DNA from: Lachnospiraceae bacterium oral taxon 500
GTDB taxonomy: Bacteria > Bacillota > Clostridia > Lachnospirales > Vallitaleaceae
NCBI GenBank assembly: GCA_002999035.1
Contig: CP027241.1
Span: 186,001 to 250,000, forward strand
Direction of reading: 5' to 3'
DNA length: 64,000 nt
This document shows, piece after piece, positions 56,062-64,000 of this stretch (positions within the stretch are counted from its first letter, which is position 1; each line of letters starts with the position of its first letter). Under the pieces are notes generated by a model. That model searched no databases and had not been told where the DNA came from. It saw only the letters and a list, made by a program, of their open reading frames with translations. The position numbers were made by a program, and so were the translations under genes.

Positions 56062-56640
56062 CTATTCCTTTCCCCAAAAATTTATTTTTTTATCCTCTTT
56101 TATTAAATACGCACTTTCCGCTTTTTCGGCTAAGTATCGATCCGAATAAGTATCCGAATAAAATTCTTTTATCTCCGCTTCCGGGCATTCCGCTTTTAAT
56201 CTTACCACTTTTTCTTTCCCATAGCAATTCGGCGATAAAAAATGGCCGCTATGAGAATCAACTTTACTGGCAATCAGCTTATAAATCTTCATTTCTCGGC
56301 TTGGAATTTCCAATAAAAACTCCGGCGATGCCGATATAATCACATCTTTTGAATGATCTTTTTTCTCTAAATACCATTTCTTTATTTTTCTTAAATGCTG
56401 CTGCCAAAATTTTTCAACATGCTCCATCGTATTTGGAATATACTTCAAAAAAGAGAAAAATATTTCTTTCAATTGCTCTTTCTTTATTTTTTTCAAAAAA
56501 TACTGAAGGAACGCCACCATTAAGCTCGGCAAAATCCTTATAATGCTAAACGGATGCCGCTGAAAAGTAAACAGAAAAAAATCCACGCTGCTGTCACCCC
56601 GATAAATTGTTCCGTCAAAATCATACACATATATTTCCAT
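56062..56640 (-). CDS. HAD-superfamily phosphatase (IB-like)
   Basis: A 192-residue enzyme. HAD motifs are visible: YDFDGTIYRGD (nucleophile Asp and acid Asp), IISASPEF (motif II), a conserved Lys in YGKEKVVRL and YSDTYSDRYLAE (motif IV). It lies 7 bp from the UbiA-family gene, so it may remove the 5-phosphate from a polyprenyl-phosphoryl-pentose phosphate, the step after DPPR synthase. This role is inferred from context. Confidence 0.85.
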   Translation of the reverse strand: MEIYVYDFDGTIYRGDSSVDFFLFTFQRHPFSIIRILPSLMVAFLQYFLKKIKKEQLKEIFFSFLKYIPNTMEHVEKFWQQHLRKIKKWYLEKKDHSKDVIISASPEFLLEIPSREMKIYKLIASKVDSHSGHFLSPNCYGKEKVVRLKAECPEAEIKEFYSDTYSDRYLAEKAESAYLIKEDKKINFWGKE

Positions 56641-56647
56641 AAACTAT

Positions 56648-57505
56648 TTACCTTCCATATAGCACATACAGCATTAAAGCCGCATAAATAATTCCCAGAC
56701 TCATTATAGTTTTATCCGATAAAATAACCTCTACCGGATCACCGTCGGAATCGCTTTCAATAATCAGCGTATACTTCAAAACCGTTATAATCACAATCGG
56801 TACCGAAAGTAAAACAACATCACCATAAATCTTAACTACACTTTCGCACCACAAGGAATAAAAAACCATGGTCGTTCCCAAGAACATATACATTACTTTG
56901 TCCAAAAATTCCTTTGGGTAATATCTCAAAACCAGCCGATGCGTCATCCCCCTTTTTAGCAGTTCGTTCCTACGCTTGCCAAAACCTAAAAAGAACGATA
57001 ATGACATCATACTTAAATATAGCCAAGCCGAAACTGTAATATCCACTAACACCGCCCCAAAATAAATCCGCAAAATATAGCCAAAGGCTAAAATAAGAAC
57101 GTCTATGATGGGATAATTTTTAAGATAACTGCTGTAAGCAATATTTAATGCCAAATATACCATTAAAACAACCAATGGCAGCACCTTATGGTGAACAATA
57201 AGAACATTAATACCCAAAACCGCCGCCAGCAAAAGGAACGCTATCGCTCTAGCTGTTTTTATCTTAATTTCTCCACTGGCCAGCGGCCGAAATCGTTTGG
57301 TTGGATGTTGTCTGTCTTTCTCAATATCTTTAATATCATTAAAAATATATACTACTGACGAAATCAGACTAAAAAGAAAAAAACCAATCCCTGCCTGAAT
57401 AACTTTGGGAATATCAAACAGATTATTCGCAAATACCAGCGGAACAAATACCAATATATTTTTAATATAATGCTTTATCCTAAGTAGCTTAATGTATTTC
57501 TTCAT
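56648..57505 (-). CDS. UbiA-family prenyltransferase resembling decaprenyl-phosphate phosphoribosyltransferase
   Basis: About 285 residues with eight or nine membrane helices; start ATG 57505 (MKKYIKLLRIKHY). The first Asp-rich motif and following stretch, NDIKDIEKDRQHPTKRFRPLASG, closely resembles the corresponding part of mycobacterial DPPR synthase (Rv3806c), and YLKNYPIID matches the second motif. Such enzymes join PRPP to polyprenyl phosphate, the first step to lipid-linked ribo- or arabinofuranose. HAD and GtrA genes flank it. The start overlaps gtrA by 17 nt. Confidence 0.85.
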   Translation of the reverse strand: MKKYIKLLRIKHYIKNILVFVPLVFANNLFDIPKVIQAGIGFFLFSLISSVVYIFNDIKDIEKDRQHPTKRFRPLASGEIKIKTARAIAFLLLAAVLGINVLIVHHKVLPLVVLMVYLALNIAYSSYLKNYPIIDVLILAFGYILRIYFGAVLVDITVSAWLYLSMMSLSFFLGFGKRRNELLKRGMTHRLVLRYYPKEFLDKVMYMFLGTTMVFYSLWCESVVKIYGDVVLLSVPIVIITVLKYTLIIESDSDGDPVEVILSDKTIMSLGIIYAALMLYVLYGR

Positions 57506-57911
57506 TCCTTTTCCCTTTCTCAAATACATATATTTTATTCAGCATATATGTCGCCAATATAATTCCGCCACTGATAAATACTTTGCTCAGCATCTTATCC
57601 TGTCTCAAACAGCTCACAGCAATATAAAGCAAAAGCGAGTCCAGTACAATGGAAAAAGCCCTTACCAAAACATAGCGAATAAATTCGTTTTTCCTGGCCC
57701 TTGACCTTTTTTCGATAAATACCCATTTTTTATTGAAGTAATAGGAAATAACTACCGCAATCACAAAAGACAATACATTGGCAATCAGATAATTCATATC
57801 AAGTTCTACCATGAAGTAATACATCAGCAAATTCAGAATCGTTGTAACCCCTCCAAAAAAAGCATATCGCAGCATTTCTTTTAGGGTATTTTTATTTAGT
57901 AACCGCTTCAT
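57489..57911 (-). CDS. GtrA-family membrane protein (second copy)
   Basis: A 140-residue protein with four membrane helices (YAFFGGVTTILNLLMYYFMV, YLIANVLSFVIAVVISYYFN and more), ending in a Lys/Glu-rich tail. Similar in plan but not closely identical to the GtrA at 45083. Its ATG shares one base with the stop of the preceding GT gene (TAATG) and it overlaps the UbiA gene. Together with UbiA and HAD it resembles the set used for lipid-linked arabinofuranose handling in mycobacteria (Rv3789 is a GtrA protein). Confidence 0.87.
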   Translation of the reverse strand: MKRLLNKNTLKEMLRYAFFGGVTTILNLLMYYFMVELDMNYLIANVLSFVIAVVISYYFNKKWVFIEKRSRARKNEFIRYVLVRAFSIVLDSLLLYIAVSCLRQDKMLSKVFISGGIILATYMLNKIYVFEKGKRNEEIH

Positions 57912-60214
57912 TATTTTGTTCCTCGGATTCCATCTCGGATTTTACTTAATACTTTGCCTACTGCAGTATTATTCATAAATCTTTGGTATTTTTCTATCAT
58001 TTTCCACGATCTCATACTATAAATTTCTTGCAGCCGAAGTTCAGCACTACTACCATTTCCTGCAAAAAGTTCCTTATTATTAAGAATATCCTCTATGCGG
58101 AGTTTATTTAACCATAATCTATTGGCAACCTCTTCTTTTTGTTGATAAGCCGAAAAAATTGTAACTAATTCATCAATTATTCGGCTGTCCCCCACAAACT
58201 TATTAGAGTGTTCTACCATCTTATCATACACCGCATTCACTTCAGAGCAAATACTATTTAACCCTATATACTTATCATAATTTTTAATAATTAAATCTCT
58301 TAGTCCATTTTTATCTATTGCTGAATTATATAGTATTCGATTAATTGCAATTACATATAAATTAATCTCTTCTGCTGAATAATCATAATTAAATAAATCT
58401 TTCGCTTCATCTTGCAAACAAGGAATAAGTTCTCCTCGTTCTGAATTAATCAGTTCTTTTTGTCCACCCACATCAGAACTAATCACCGGAAGTCCCATGG
58501 ACATTGCTTCAAAAGCCGTTAATGTCAATCCTTCCTTCAAAGAAGTAATTAGCAGAACATCTGAAATTGCATAAAAATCCCTTGTATTTTTTTGTTCCCC
58601 AGTTAAAATAAAGCGATTAGAAAAAGAACTTTTCTTAATTTTATCATGCAATAAATCATAATTTTCTCCGTCCCCTACAATTAAAAAAAACATATCTTTA
58701 TGCTGAGCTAAAAGCTTCTCGGCAATATCGAACATCAAAAACGGCCTTTTTTCAGGATTAATTCTGCATAAAAACAAGACCACTTTGTTCCCGTTTGGAA
58801 TCTTGTATTTTTCCCTTATTTTTTTCTCATCTCCCAAATGAGGATTAAAGTATTCTGTATCTGTACCAATGTAACATACTTGTGTATTGTTATTTCGTTT
58901 GTTATAATCTTCTTCCATTATTTCTAACGTAGTCCGATTAGCAATCCAGGTTTTGTCAATTACACTGTCAAATACTGATGATAACCTTGCATATCCACCA
59001 TTTCTCCAATACTTCGAATCGGCATGGATATAGTCATAAATATATATATCCGAAAATTCTTTTCTAATCCAAGGCAAGGCATAATATCCATAAAAGCTAC
59101 TGATATTGAAAACAACCTTTATATCCCTTGTTACTATTAAATAGTGGATAAACGAAATGTAATGATTTACATTTAAAAAACTTGATAATGTATATATTTC
59201 AGTTGTAATTTCTTTAAACCTACTCTCCAGTAAGTTTTCACTCTTCTCGGTGGTAATAAGTGCAACTTTATACCCATTATTTACAAGAGTTTTGACTAAA
59301 TCTAAATTAAATATATCCGCTCCCCCCATTTCAAGATGAGGAATCATTAACAGAACATATTTTTCTTTTTTAATTAATGGAAATTTTTGACTGATTTCCC
59401 ATTTAACCGGTTCTGTAAATTCTAATTCATGCCGAAGCAAGAAATCAATTGCCAGTACATTATCCGGCACATTCATTGCAAGCGCTTTTATTCTTTTTTT
59501 TAATTCTTTTTTCAATTCCGGATTTTTTTCGATTTTTGATAACTCTCCGGAATCAAGACGACGATACCAGAAAAAAGGCTTTTTAATTTGAATTGGTCGG
59601 TGTCCTTTCGATAAAACCTTTAACCAAAACTGATAATCCTCCCAAAGATTTTTATTATTTTCATCATACATATCCTTATCTTGAAACACTGTTTTTTTTA
59701 TGCACCCAATATAACTTAAAATATTCTCTTCCTTCATTTTCGTTGTAGAAAATTCTGGTTCCCATAAATATTCCTGCTTGTCAAAACCTATAGAATTAGT
59801 AAAAGTCCACGATGCTTCTTGATTAGTATATATTCCTAAAAATGTATACTCCAAATACAAAGGGTCTATAAGGTCATCTGCGTCCAAAAAAACTATATAT
59901 TCTGTTTGACTCTTTGATATTCCATAATTTCTAGCTTTGGAAGCACCACTATTCTCTTGATGATATACTCTTATTCTATCATCTATATTTTCAAGCTTTG
60001 CAAGCACCTCTAACTCATGTTTAGATGTACTTCCATCATTTACGATAATCCATTCAAAAAAAGGAAATGTCTGATTCAAAAGACTATTTGCTGTTTCCAT
60101 AATATATTTTGATGCATTATAATAAGGTGTCACTACAGAAACATATCTTTGTTTAATTCTTTTAGAATCAAATCGATCTAGCCTTTGCTTTCCCGGTCTA
60201 TTTTCAAAATTCAT
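57911..60214 (-). CDS. Bifunctional GT2-GT4 glycosyltransferase
   Basis: A 767-residue fused enzyme. The N-terminal GT2 domain (about 25-260) has VVTPYYNASKYI, VNDGSTSKHELEV and the metal-binding FLDADD. The C-terminal GT4 domain (about 290-680) has PHLEMGGADIFNLDLV, FLCRINPEKRP, VGDGENYDLL and EGLTLTAFEAMSMGLP (ExxxxxxxE type). A motif YWRNGGYAR in the middle is shared with both neighbours. It is AT-rich and the middle of three tandem paralogues. It could add two residues in sequence. Confidence 0.9.
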   Translation of the reverse strand: MNFENRPGKQRLDRFDSKRIKQRYVSVVTPYYNASKYIMETANSLLNQTFPFFEWIIVNDGSTSKHELEVLAKLENIDDRIRVYHQENSGASKARNYGISKSQTEYIVFLDADDLIDPLYLEYTFLGIYTNQEASWTFTNSIGFDKQEYLWEPEFSTTKMKEENILSYIGCIKKTVFQDKDMYDENNKNLWEDYQFWLKVLSKGHRPIQIKKPFFWYRRLDSGELSKIEKNPELKKELKKRIKALAMNVPDNVLAIDFLLRHELEFTEPVKWEISQKFPLIKKEKYVLLMIPHLEMGGADIFNLDLVKTLVNNGYKVALITTEKSENLLESRFKEITTEIYTLSSFLNVNHYISFIHYLIVTRDIKVVFNISSFYGYYALPWIRKEFSDIYIYDYIHADSKYWRNGGYARLSSVFDSVIDKTWIANRTTLEIMEEDYNKRNNNTQVCYIGTDTEYFNPHLGDEKKIREKYKIPNGNKVVLFLCRINPEKRPFLMFDIAEKLLAQHKDMFFLIVGDGENYDLLHDKIKKSSFSNRFILTGEQKNTRDFYAISDVLLITSLKEGLTLTAFEAMSMGLPVISSDVGGQKELINSERGELIPCLQDEAKDLFNYDYSAEEINLYVIAINRILYNSAIDKNGLRDLIIKNYDKYIGLNSICSEVNAVYDKMVEHSNKFVGDSRIIDELVTIFSAYQQKEEVANRLWLNKLRIEDILNNKELFAGNGSSAELRLQEIYSMRSWKMIEKYQRFMNNTAVGKVLSKIRDGIRGTK

Positions 60215-60227
60215 TTCCCCTCTCCTT

Positions 60228-62525
60228 TCAAAGGTTTATTTTTTTTAACTTCATTATCCACATAATACTTTTATCTTCTGTCAAAATTTTTAGTTTATAA
60301 TTAAACTTTTCTATTGTATTCTTCAATTCACGAATCTGTTCTTCTTGGATTTTATATTTTTTCTCTATCTCTTTTAATTTATTAATCTCACCATCTTTTA
60401 TTTCTATCTGATCTAAAAAATATCGTTTTGCTTCCATAAGTTCATGCAATTCTCTATCTTTATTACTTATTTCTTTTAAGTAATAATCTTTTGCTTCATG
60501 AAGATTATCTATTTGTCCTAAATGATATTGTTTTGCTTCTTTAAGGGCACTTATCTCTGAGAGAAAGTATTTTTTGGCTTCCTCAAATTCTATAATAAAT
60601 TTTCCCTGACTTTTTAGGATCTTCTCTTTACTATCAATTTGATCCAAGTAGTATTTTTTGGCTTTTTCCCAATTACTCTCAGTTTCCTCATATAGCGCAT
60701 ACAATTGAAGCGGCTCAAAGTCTATCTCATTAATTGATTGTGATTCTTCGACACTTTCTTTTTTAGACAATTTAATAAATTCTTGTTCTAATTTAAAAAC
60801 CGTCTGATTAATCGAAAATCTTTCTTGTGCGACTAATCTGCAATTGCTTTTCATTTGTAACAATTTTTCTTCTGACGACAACAACTCTTCAATAGCACTT
60901 ACATATTGATTAACTTCATCAACATCTATTTCATATTCTTTTACAGATGTTTGAATTACTCTGCCAACATCATTTGTAATCACTTCATCCTGACCACCTG
61001 AACTGCTCGATACAACTGGCAAGCCCATTGCTAAAGATTGGTAAGTAACAAAAGTAATCCCCACCAACGTACAAATTAATGATATATCTGCACTTTCATA
61101 ATATGGTATTAAATTATCTTGATAGCCTTCTAATACTACAAAGTCTTCAAGTTTCTCTTTTGCAATAAACTTTTGCATTTTATTAAATTCCGGACCATCT
61201 CCTACTACTAAAAAAACAATATCTCTCCTTATTTTTATAAGCTGCTTTGCTATTTCCAACATTAACAAAGGTCTCTTTTCTTTATTTAATCTGGCAATGT
61301 AAAGAATTATCTTTTTATCATTAAACCTTGATCTAACATTTATATCCCCTATTCCTTTATTTTTATAAATATCTGTATCCACGCCAACATATACTTGTTC
61401 TACATTTTTTCTATTGAATACATCTGTTAATACCTTTCTAGTATTTACACTTCCTGTAAAAGATTTCGATAAAAGTCCACCCATTATTCCTGAAATTCTT
61501 GCAAACCCGCCATTTCTCCAGTACCACTCTTCTGTATGGACAAAATCTATGCAAACCACTTTCGGAAATCTTTTTTTTATATAAGGCAAAAAATAATATG
61601 CAATATATGAATTGGAAATAAAAACAATATCTATATTTCTTGTTTCTATAAACTTTAAAATATAATCGATATAATCTGATTTTTTTAAAAAGCAAGATAA
61701 ATCCATAATTTCTTCTACTTCATCTTCAAATTTATATTTCCATACATTAACACTTTTTTGGGTAGTAATGACTCTAACATCAAACTTCTCCTTGTTAACT
61801 CTTTTAACAAACTCTAAATTAAAAGCATCTGCTCCGCCTATTTCTAACCATTGTGTTAAAAGTAATATACTTATTTTTTCTCTTTGTTCTAAAGAATGAG
61901 TTTCCTCTTGTTCTACTTGTCTAATCAATTTAAATCTTTCTAAATAATTCATATCTTCGAAATTAATAAATTCTAATCCGGGAACATAAGTATTAATTAA
62001 TATGGACTCACCAACCCATTTATTTTTTAATTCTCTACATTTTTTATCCTCGTATGTTTTTTCTATATATATAATCTGATTCCACTTCTTTATACTCTCT
62101 TTAATTGATATCTCCTGACATAACCCATCTTTTTTTATCATAAAAAAGTTTATATTTTCTTCAGTAGCACAGATTTTATTTAAAACGCATGACATTTTAA
62201 ACTTCGGATTAAAATACAAAAGATATAGAAGTTCTTCCAGCCAAGTATTTCCTATGACACTTCCCTCCGGCAAAAAAAAGATATAGTCCGATTTAATTTG
62301 CCGAAAAACTTCCTGCTCTACTTCAAGAATATCCGAGTTCTCACTTAAATGTAATAAAATTCTATTATCCAATGAAGCTATTTTTCCCAATTCCATTTTA
62401 TCTTCCATTTTAGCAATAATAAGCCATTGGAAATCTATATTTTTTTGCTTCTGTAAGCTGCAGTAAGTTTTATACAAACATTCATACTTATCAAACAATG
62501 TTATAACTGTAACTCGGTTCTCCAT
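60228..62525 (-). CDS. GT4 glycosyltransferase with degenerate GT2 domain and C-terminal coiled coil
   Basis: A 765-residue protein. The N-terminal about 210 residues keep the GT2 fold pattern, but the DxD site is replaced by FFLPEGS, so this half is probably inactive. The GT4 domain (about 220-600) is intact: LLTQWLEIGGADAFNLEF, YWRNGGFAR, YIARLNKEKRP and GITFVTYQSLAMGLP. The C-terminus (about 640-755) is a coiled coil with five repeats of AK.Y(F/Y/H)L..I, spaced 28, 14, 14 and 21 residues, all multiples of seven. The coil may organise the glycan-assembly complex. Strongly AT-rich. Confidence 0.88.
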   Translation of the reverse strand: MENRVTVITLFDKYECLYKTYCSLQKQKNIDFQWLIIAKMEDKMELGKIASLDNRILLHLSENSDILEVEQEVFRQIKSDYIFFLPEGSVIGNTWLEELLYLLYFNPKFKMSCVLNKICATEENINFFMIKKDGLCQEISIKESIKKWNQIIYIEKTYEDKKCRELKNKWVGESILINTYVPGLEFINFEDMNYLERFKLIRQVEQEETHSLEQREKISILLLTQWLEIGGADAFNLEFVKRVNKEKFDVRVITTQKSVNVWKYKFEDEVEEIMDLSCFLKKSDYIDYILKFIETRNIDIVFISNSYIAYYFLPYIKKRFPKVVCIDFVHTEEWYWRNGGFARISGIMGGLLSKSFTGSVNTRKVLTDVFNRKNVEQVYVGVDTDIYKNKGIGDINVRSRFNDKKIILYIARLNKEKRPLLMLEIAKQLIKIRRDIVFLVVGDGPEFNKMQKFIAKEKLEDFVVLEGYQDNLIPYYESADISLICTLVGITFVTYQSLAMGLPVVSSSSGGQDEVITNDVGRVIQTSVKEYEIDVDEVNQYVSAIEELLSSEEKLLQMKSNCRLVAQERFSINQTVFKLEQEFIKLSKKESVEESQSINEIDFEPLQLYALYEETESNWEKAKKYYLDQIDSKEKILKSQGKFIIEFEEAKKYFLSEISALKEAKQYHLGQIDNLHEAKDYYLKEISNKDRELHELMEAKRYFLDQIEIKDGEINKLKEIEKKYKIQEEQIRELKNTIEKFNYKLKILTEDKSIMWIMKLKKINL
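60411..60668 (-). repeat. Heptad-based AKxYxLxxI repeats inside the 765-aa glycosyltransferase
   Basis: Five copies of AK.Y(F/Y/H)L.(Q/E)I are encoded here. Their spacing in residues is 28, 14, 14 and 21, always whole heptads, so the Tyr and Leu keep the same face of the helix. Internal duplication of coiled-coil units is the simplest explanation. Confidence 0.75.
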
Positions 62526-62541
62526 TTTTCATCCCTCATAT

Positions 62542-63993
62542 CTATTTAAAAATCTTATTCACTCTTAATTTAAAGGCTAAACTAATTAATCTTCTCCCCC
62601 ATTTTGAGTTTGCAATCCGTATCAGTTCATTTTTCATATTTGGAGAATGATTATTTTTAAAAGAGGCTCCCAGCGCTTCATACTCTACATAAAGGCTTAG
62701 GTAGTCCTCTGCCAATTTCGAATATTTTCTAAGTTCTTCCGATTTCTCTTTTCTCTCCCTTTTCCTTTCCTTTGTTTGCCCCTCCTCCAATTCTCTCTCC
62801 AAATTCACAATCATATTATCCGTTGAAAATCCTTCTTCAATCCTCTTTCGACAAGCAAGCCGCCTTTTAGCTCCGTCTTCTTCCGCCTCAGTCAACAAGC
62901 TTTTAATCGCCTCTGTATACTCTCGGATTTCTTCTTTCGAAAACTCCCGATTATCTAAGTCTTTCTCCTCTTCCTGCCCTAACGCAATTATTTTTCCGAC
63001 TTCCTCGGTAATTAATTCTTTCTGCCCTCCAACATCCGAACTGACTACCGGTACTCCCATCGCCAAGGATTCATATGCTGTCAGTGCCAATCCTTCCTTT
63101 AAGGAACAAATCAACGTAATATTTGACAAAGCATAGTATGAACGCATGTCTTTTGCTCTGCCTGCAAACTTTATTCTTTCCCCAAGACCACTATCCTGCA
63201 CTTTTTGCTGCATTTCCTCTAATTGCGGTCCATTTCCCACTACTAAAAAAACAGCTTCCTTTACTTCTTTTGCAATTTCCAACAACAAAAACGGACGTTT
63301 CTGCGGATGAATCCGGCACGGAAATAAAACTACTTTTCTTTCTCCTAATTGAAATTTCTCTTTCAGTTCTTCAATTTCTTCTTGTCCCACCTTTTCTCTT
63401 TGAAATTTCTCTTTATCTACTCCAATGTATAACGTTTTAACACTGCCTTTTTCTCTTCCGAAATGTTCTTCCAATATCTGTTGCGTCCTGCCATTACACA
63501 CATACGTTCTTTCCAGTACTTCTCCCATCACACCGGAAACACGCGCAAATCCACCATTTCTCCAATACCATTCTTCCATATGGACATAGTCAATAATTGC
63601 TAACTCCGGAAATTCTTTTCTCAGCCATGGTATTAAATAGTACCCATAATATGAATTGCTCAAAAACAATACATCTACTTCCCGACTTTGAATAAAATAG
63701 CTGATAAATGCCGCATAGTTTTTCATCTCTAAAAATTGAGGCAGTTCAAATATCTCTGGCACATAATCTTGAAATCTGTCTTTCCATGTGTTCTCACTTG
63801 GCAATGTCGTTATAATACTATATTCATACTTCTCTTTGTTGGATTTTTTGACTACTTCTAAGTTAAAAAGATCGGAACCTCCCATTTCTAACCAAGGCAA
63901 TAACATTAAAATCCTAGTTTTATCCTTTTTTTCATAAACCGGAAATGACCACTCTATTTTTTGAGGAACAGCAAAGCAATTCGTTTCTTCCAT
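62542..63993 (-). CDS. GT4 glycosyltransferase (possibly N-terminally cut by the window edge)
   Basis: At least 483 residues. The GT4 domain has LLPWLEMGGSDLFNLEVV, YWRNGGFAR, LFPCRIHPQKRPFLLLEI, VGNGPQLEEM and EGLALTAYESLAMGVP. A charged helical tail (about 400-445) follows. The frame remains open from the ATG at 63993 to the right edge, and the two neighbours both carry an N-terminal GT2-type domain before the equivalent position. The real start may therefore lie outside the window. Third member of the tandem paralogue set. Less AT-rich than the two neighbours. Confidence 0.85.
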   Translation of the reverse strand: MEETNCFAVPQKIEWSFPVYEKKDKTRILMLLPWLEMGGSDLFNLEVVKKSNKEKYEYSIITTLPSENTWKDRFQDYVPEIFELPQFLEMKNYAAFISYFIQSREVDVLFLSNSYYGYYLIPWLRKEFPELAIIDYVHMEEWYWRNGGFARVSGVMGEVLERTYVCNGRTQQILEEHFGREKGSVKTLYIGVDKEKFQREKVGQEEIEELKEKFQLGERKVVLFPCRIHPQKRPFLLLEIAKEVKEAVFLVVGNGPQLEEMQQKVQDSGLGERIKFAGRAKDMRSYYALSNITLICSLKEGLALTAYESLAMGVPVVSSDVGGQKELITEEVGKIIALGQEEEKDLDNREFSKEEIREYTEAIKSLLTEAEEDGAKRRLACRKRIEEGFSTDNMIVNLERELEEGQTKERKRERKEKSEELRKYSKLAEDYLSLYVEYEALGASFKNNHSPNMKNELIRIANSKWGRRLISLAFKLRVNKIFK

Positions 63994-64000
63994 TACTGGA

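Overview
The window looks like a chromosomal segment of an anaerobic Gram-positive Clostridia (Bacillota). The evidence is S-layer-homology (SLH) proteins, strong AGGAGG ribosome sites, sigma-A-like promoters, a Na+-type F-ATP synthase c subunit, LacI-controlled ABC sugar importers that lack their own ATPase, and the Bacillota-style order sua5 - rpiB - upp - wecB - atp. Species cannot be fixed from sequence alone. Every gene I support is on the minus strand, so transcription runs right to left. I found no rRNA, tRNA, CRISPR array or intact transposase.

Layout in increasing coordinates. 1-870: a TetR regulator cut by the left edge, with its promoter and a palindrome. 870-11,600: an operon for three secreted surface proteins (two giant fibronectin-III-like proteins and one triple-SLH protein whose Pro-rich tail is out of frame). 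11,690-12,952: a secreted protein of unknown function with its own promoter and terminator. 13,028-24,280: a galactan-use locus with two solute-binding-protein/permease-pair importers, a LacI repressor, a GH30_5-type endo-beta-1,6-galactanase and a GH35-type beta-galactosidase. It is preceded by a strong promoter, two near-identical 14-bp operators and a 94-bp inverted-repeat element in the 5' leader. 24,280-24,620: noncoding repeats and the atp terminator. 24,620-32,134: the complete atpI-B-E-F-H-A-G-D-C operon. 32,185-36,966: wecB, a ketopantoate reductase, wecA/tagO, upp and rpiB. 37,063-38,018 and 41,207-42,194: two copies of a three-gene module (DUF3990 ADP-ribosyltransferase-like protein, DUF3791 protein, small acidic helical protein) with permuted gene order. 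Between them lie sua5 and a membrane-anchored GH18 protein. 42,398-64,000: a surface-glycan cluster that leaves the window on the right.

The glycan cluster appears to encode three unusual sugar supplies: (i) rmlA, rmlB, NDP-hexose 2,3-dehydratase, 3-ketoreductase, 3,5-epimerase and 4-ketoreductase, a predicted full route to a dTDP-2,6-dideoxy-L-hexose of the olivose type; (ii) UDP-galactopyranose mutase for galactofuranose; (iii) a UbiA enzyme resembling decaprenyl-phosphate phosphoribosyltransferase plus a HAD phosphatase, suggesting a lipid-linked pentofuranose donor. Two related GT-C-like membrane proteins, two GtrA proteins, a polyprenyl-phosphate GT2, another GT2 and three paralogous GT4 (partly GT2-GT4 fused) proteins would assemble and export the glycan. 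WecA/WecB could start an undecaprenyl-linked wall polymer, the usual anchor for SLH proteins such as those encoded at the left.

The strongest leads for new biology are the duplicated DUF3990/DUF3791/small-protein module, the 2,6-dideoxysugar pathway outside an actinobacterial antibiotic cluster, the furanose/GT-C set, and the structured element in the galactan-operon leader.
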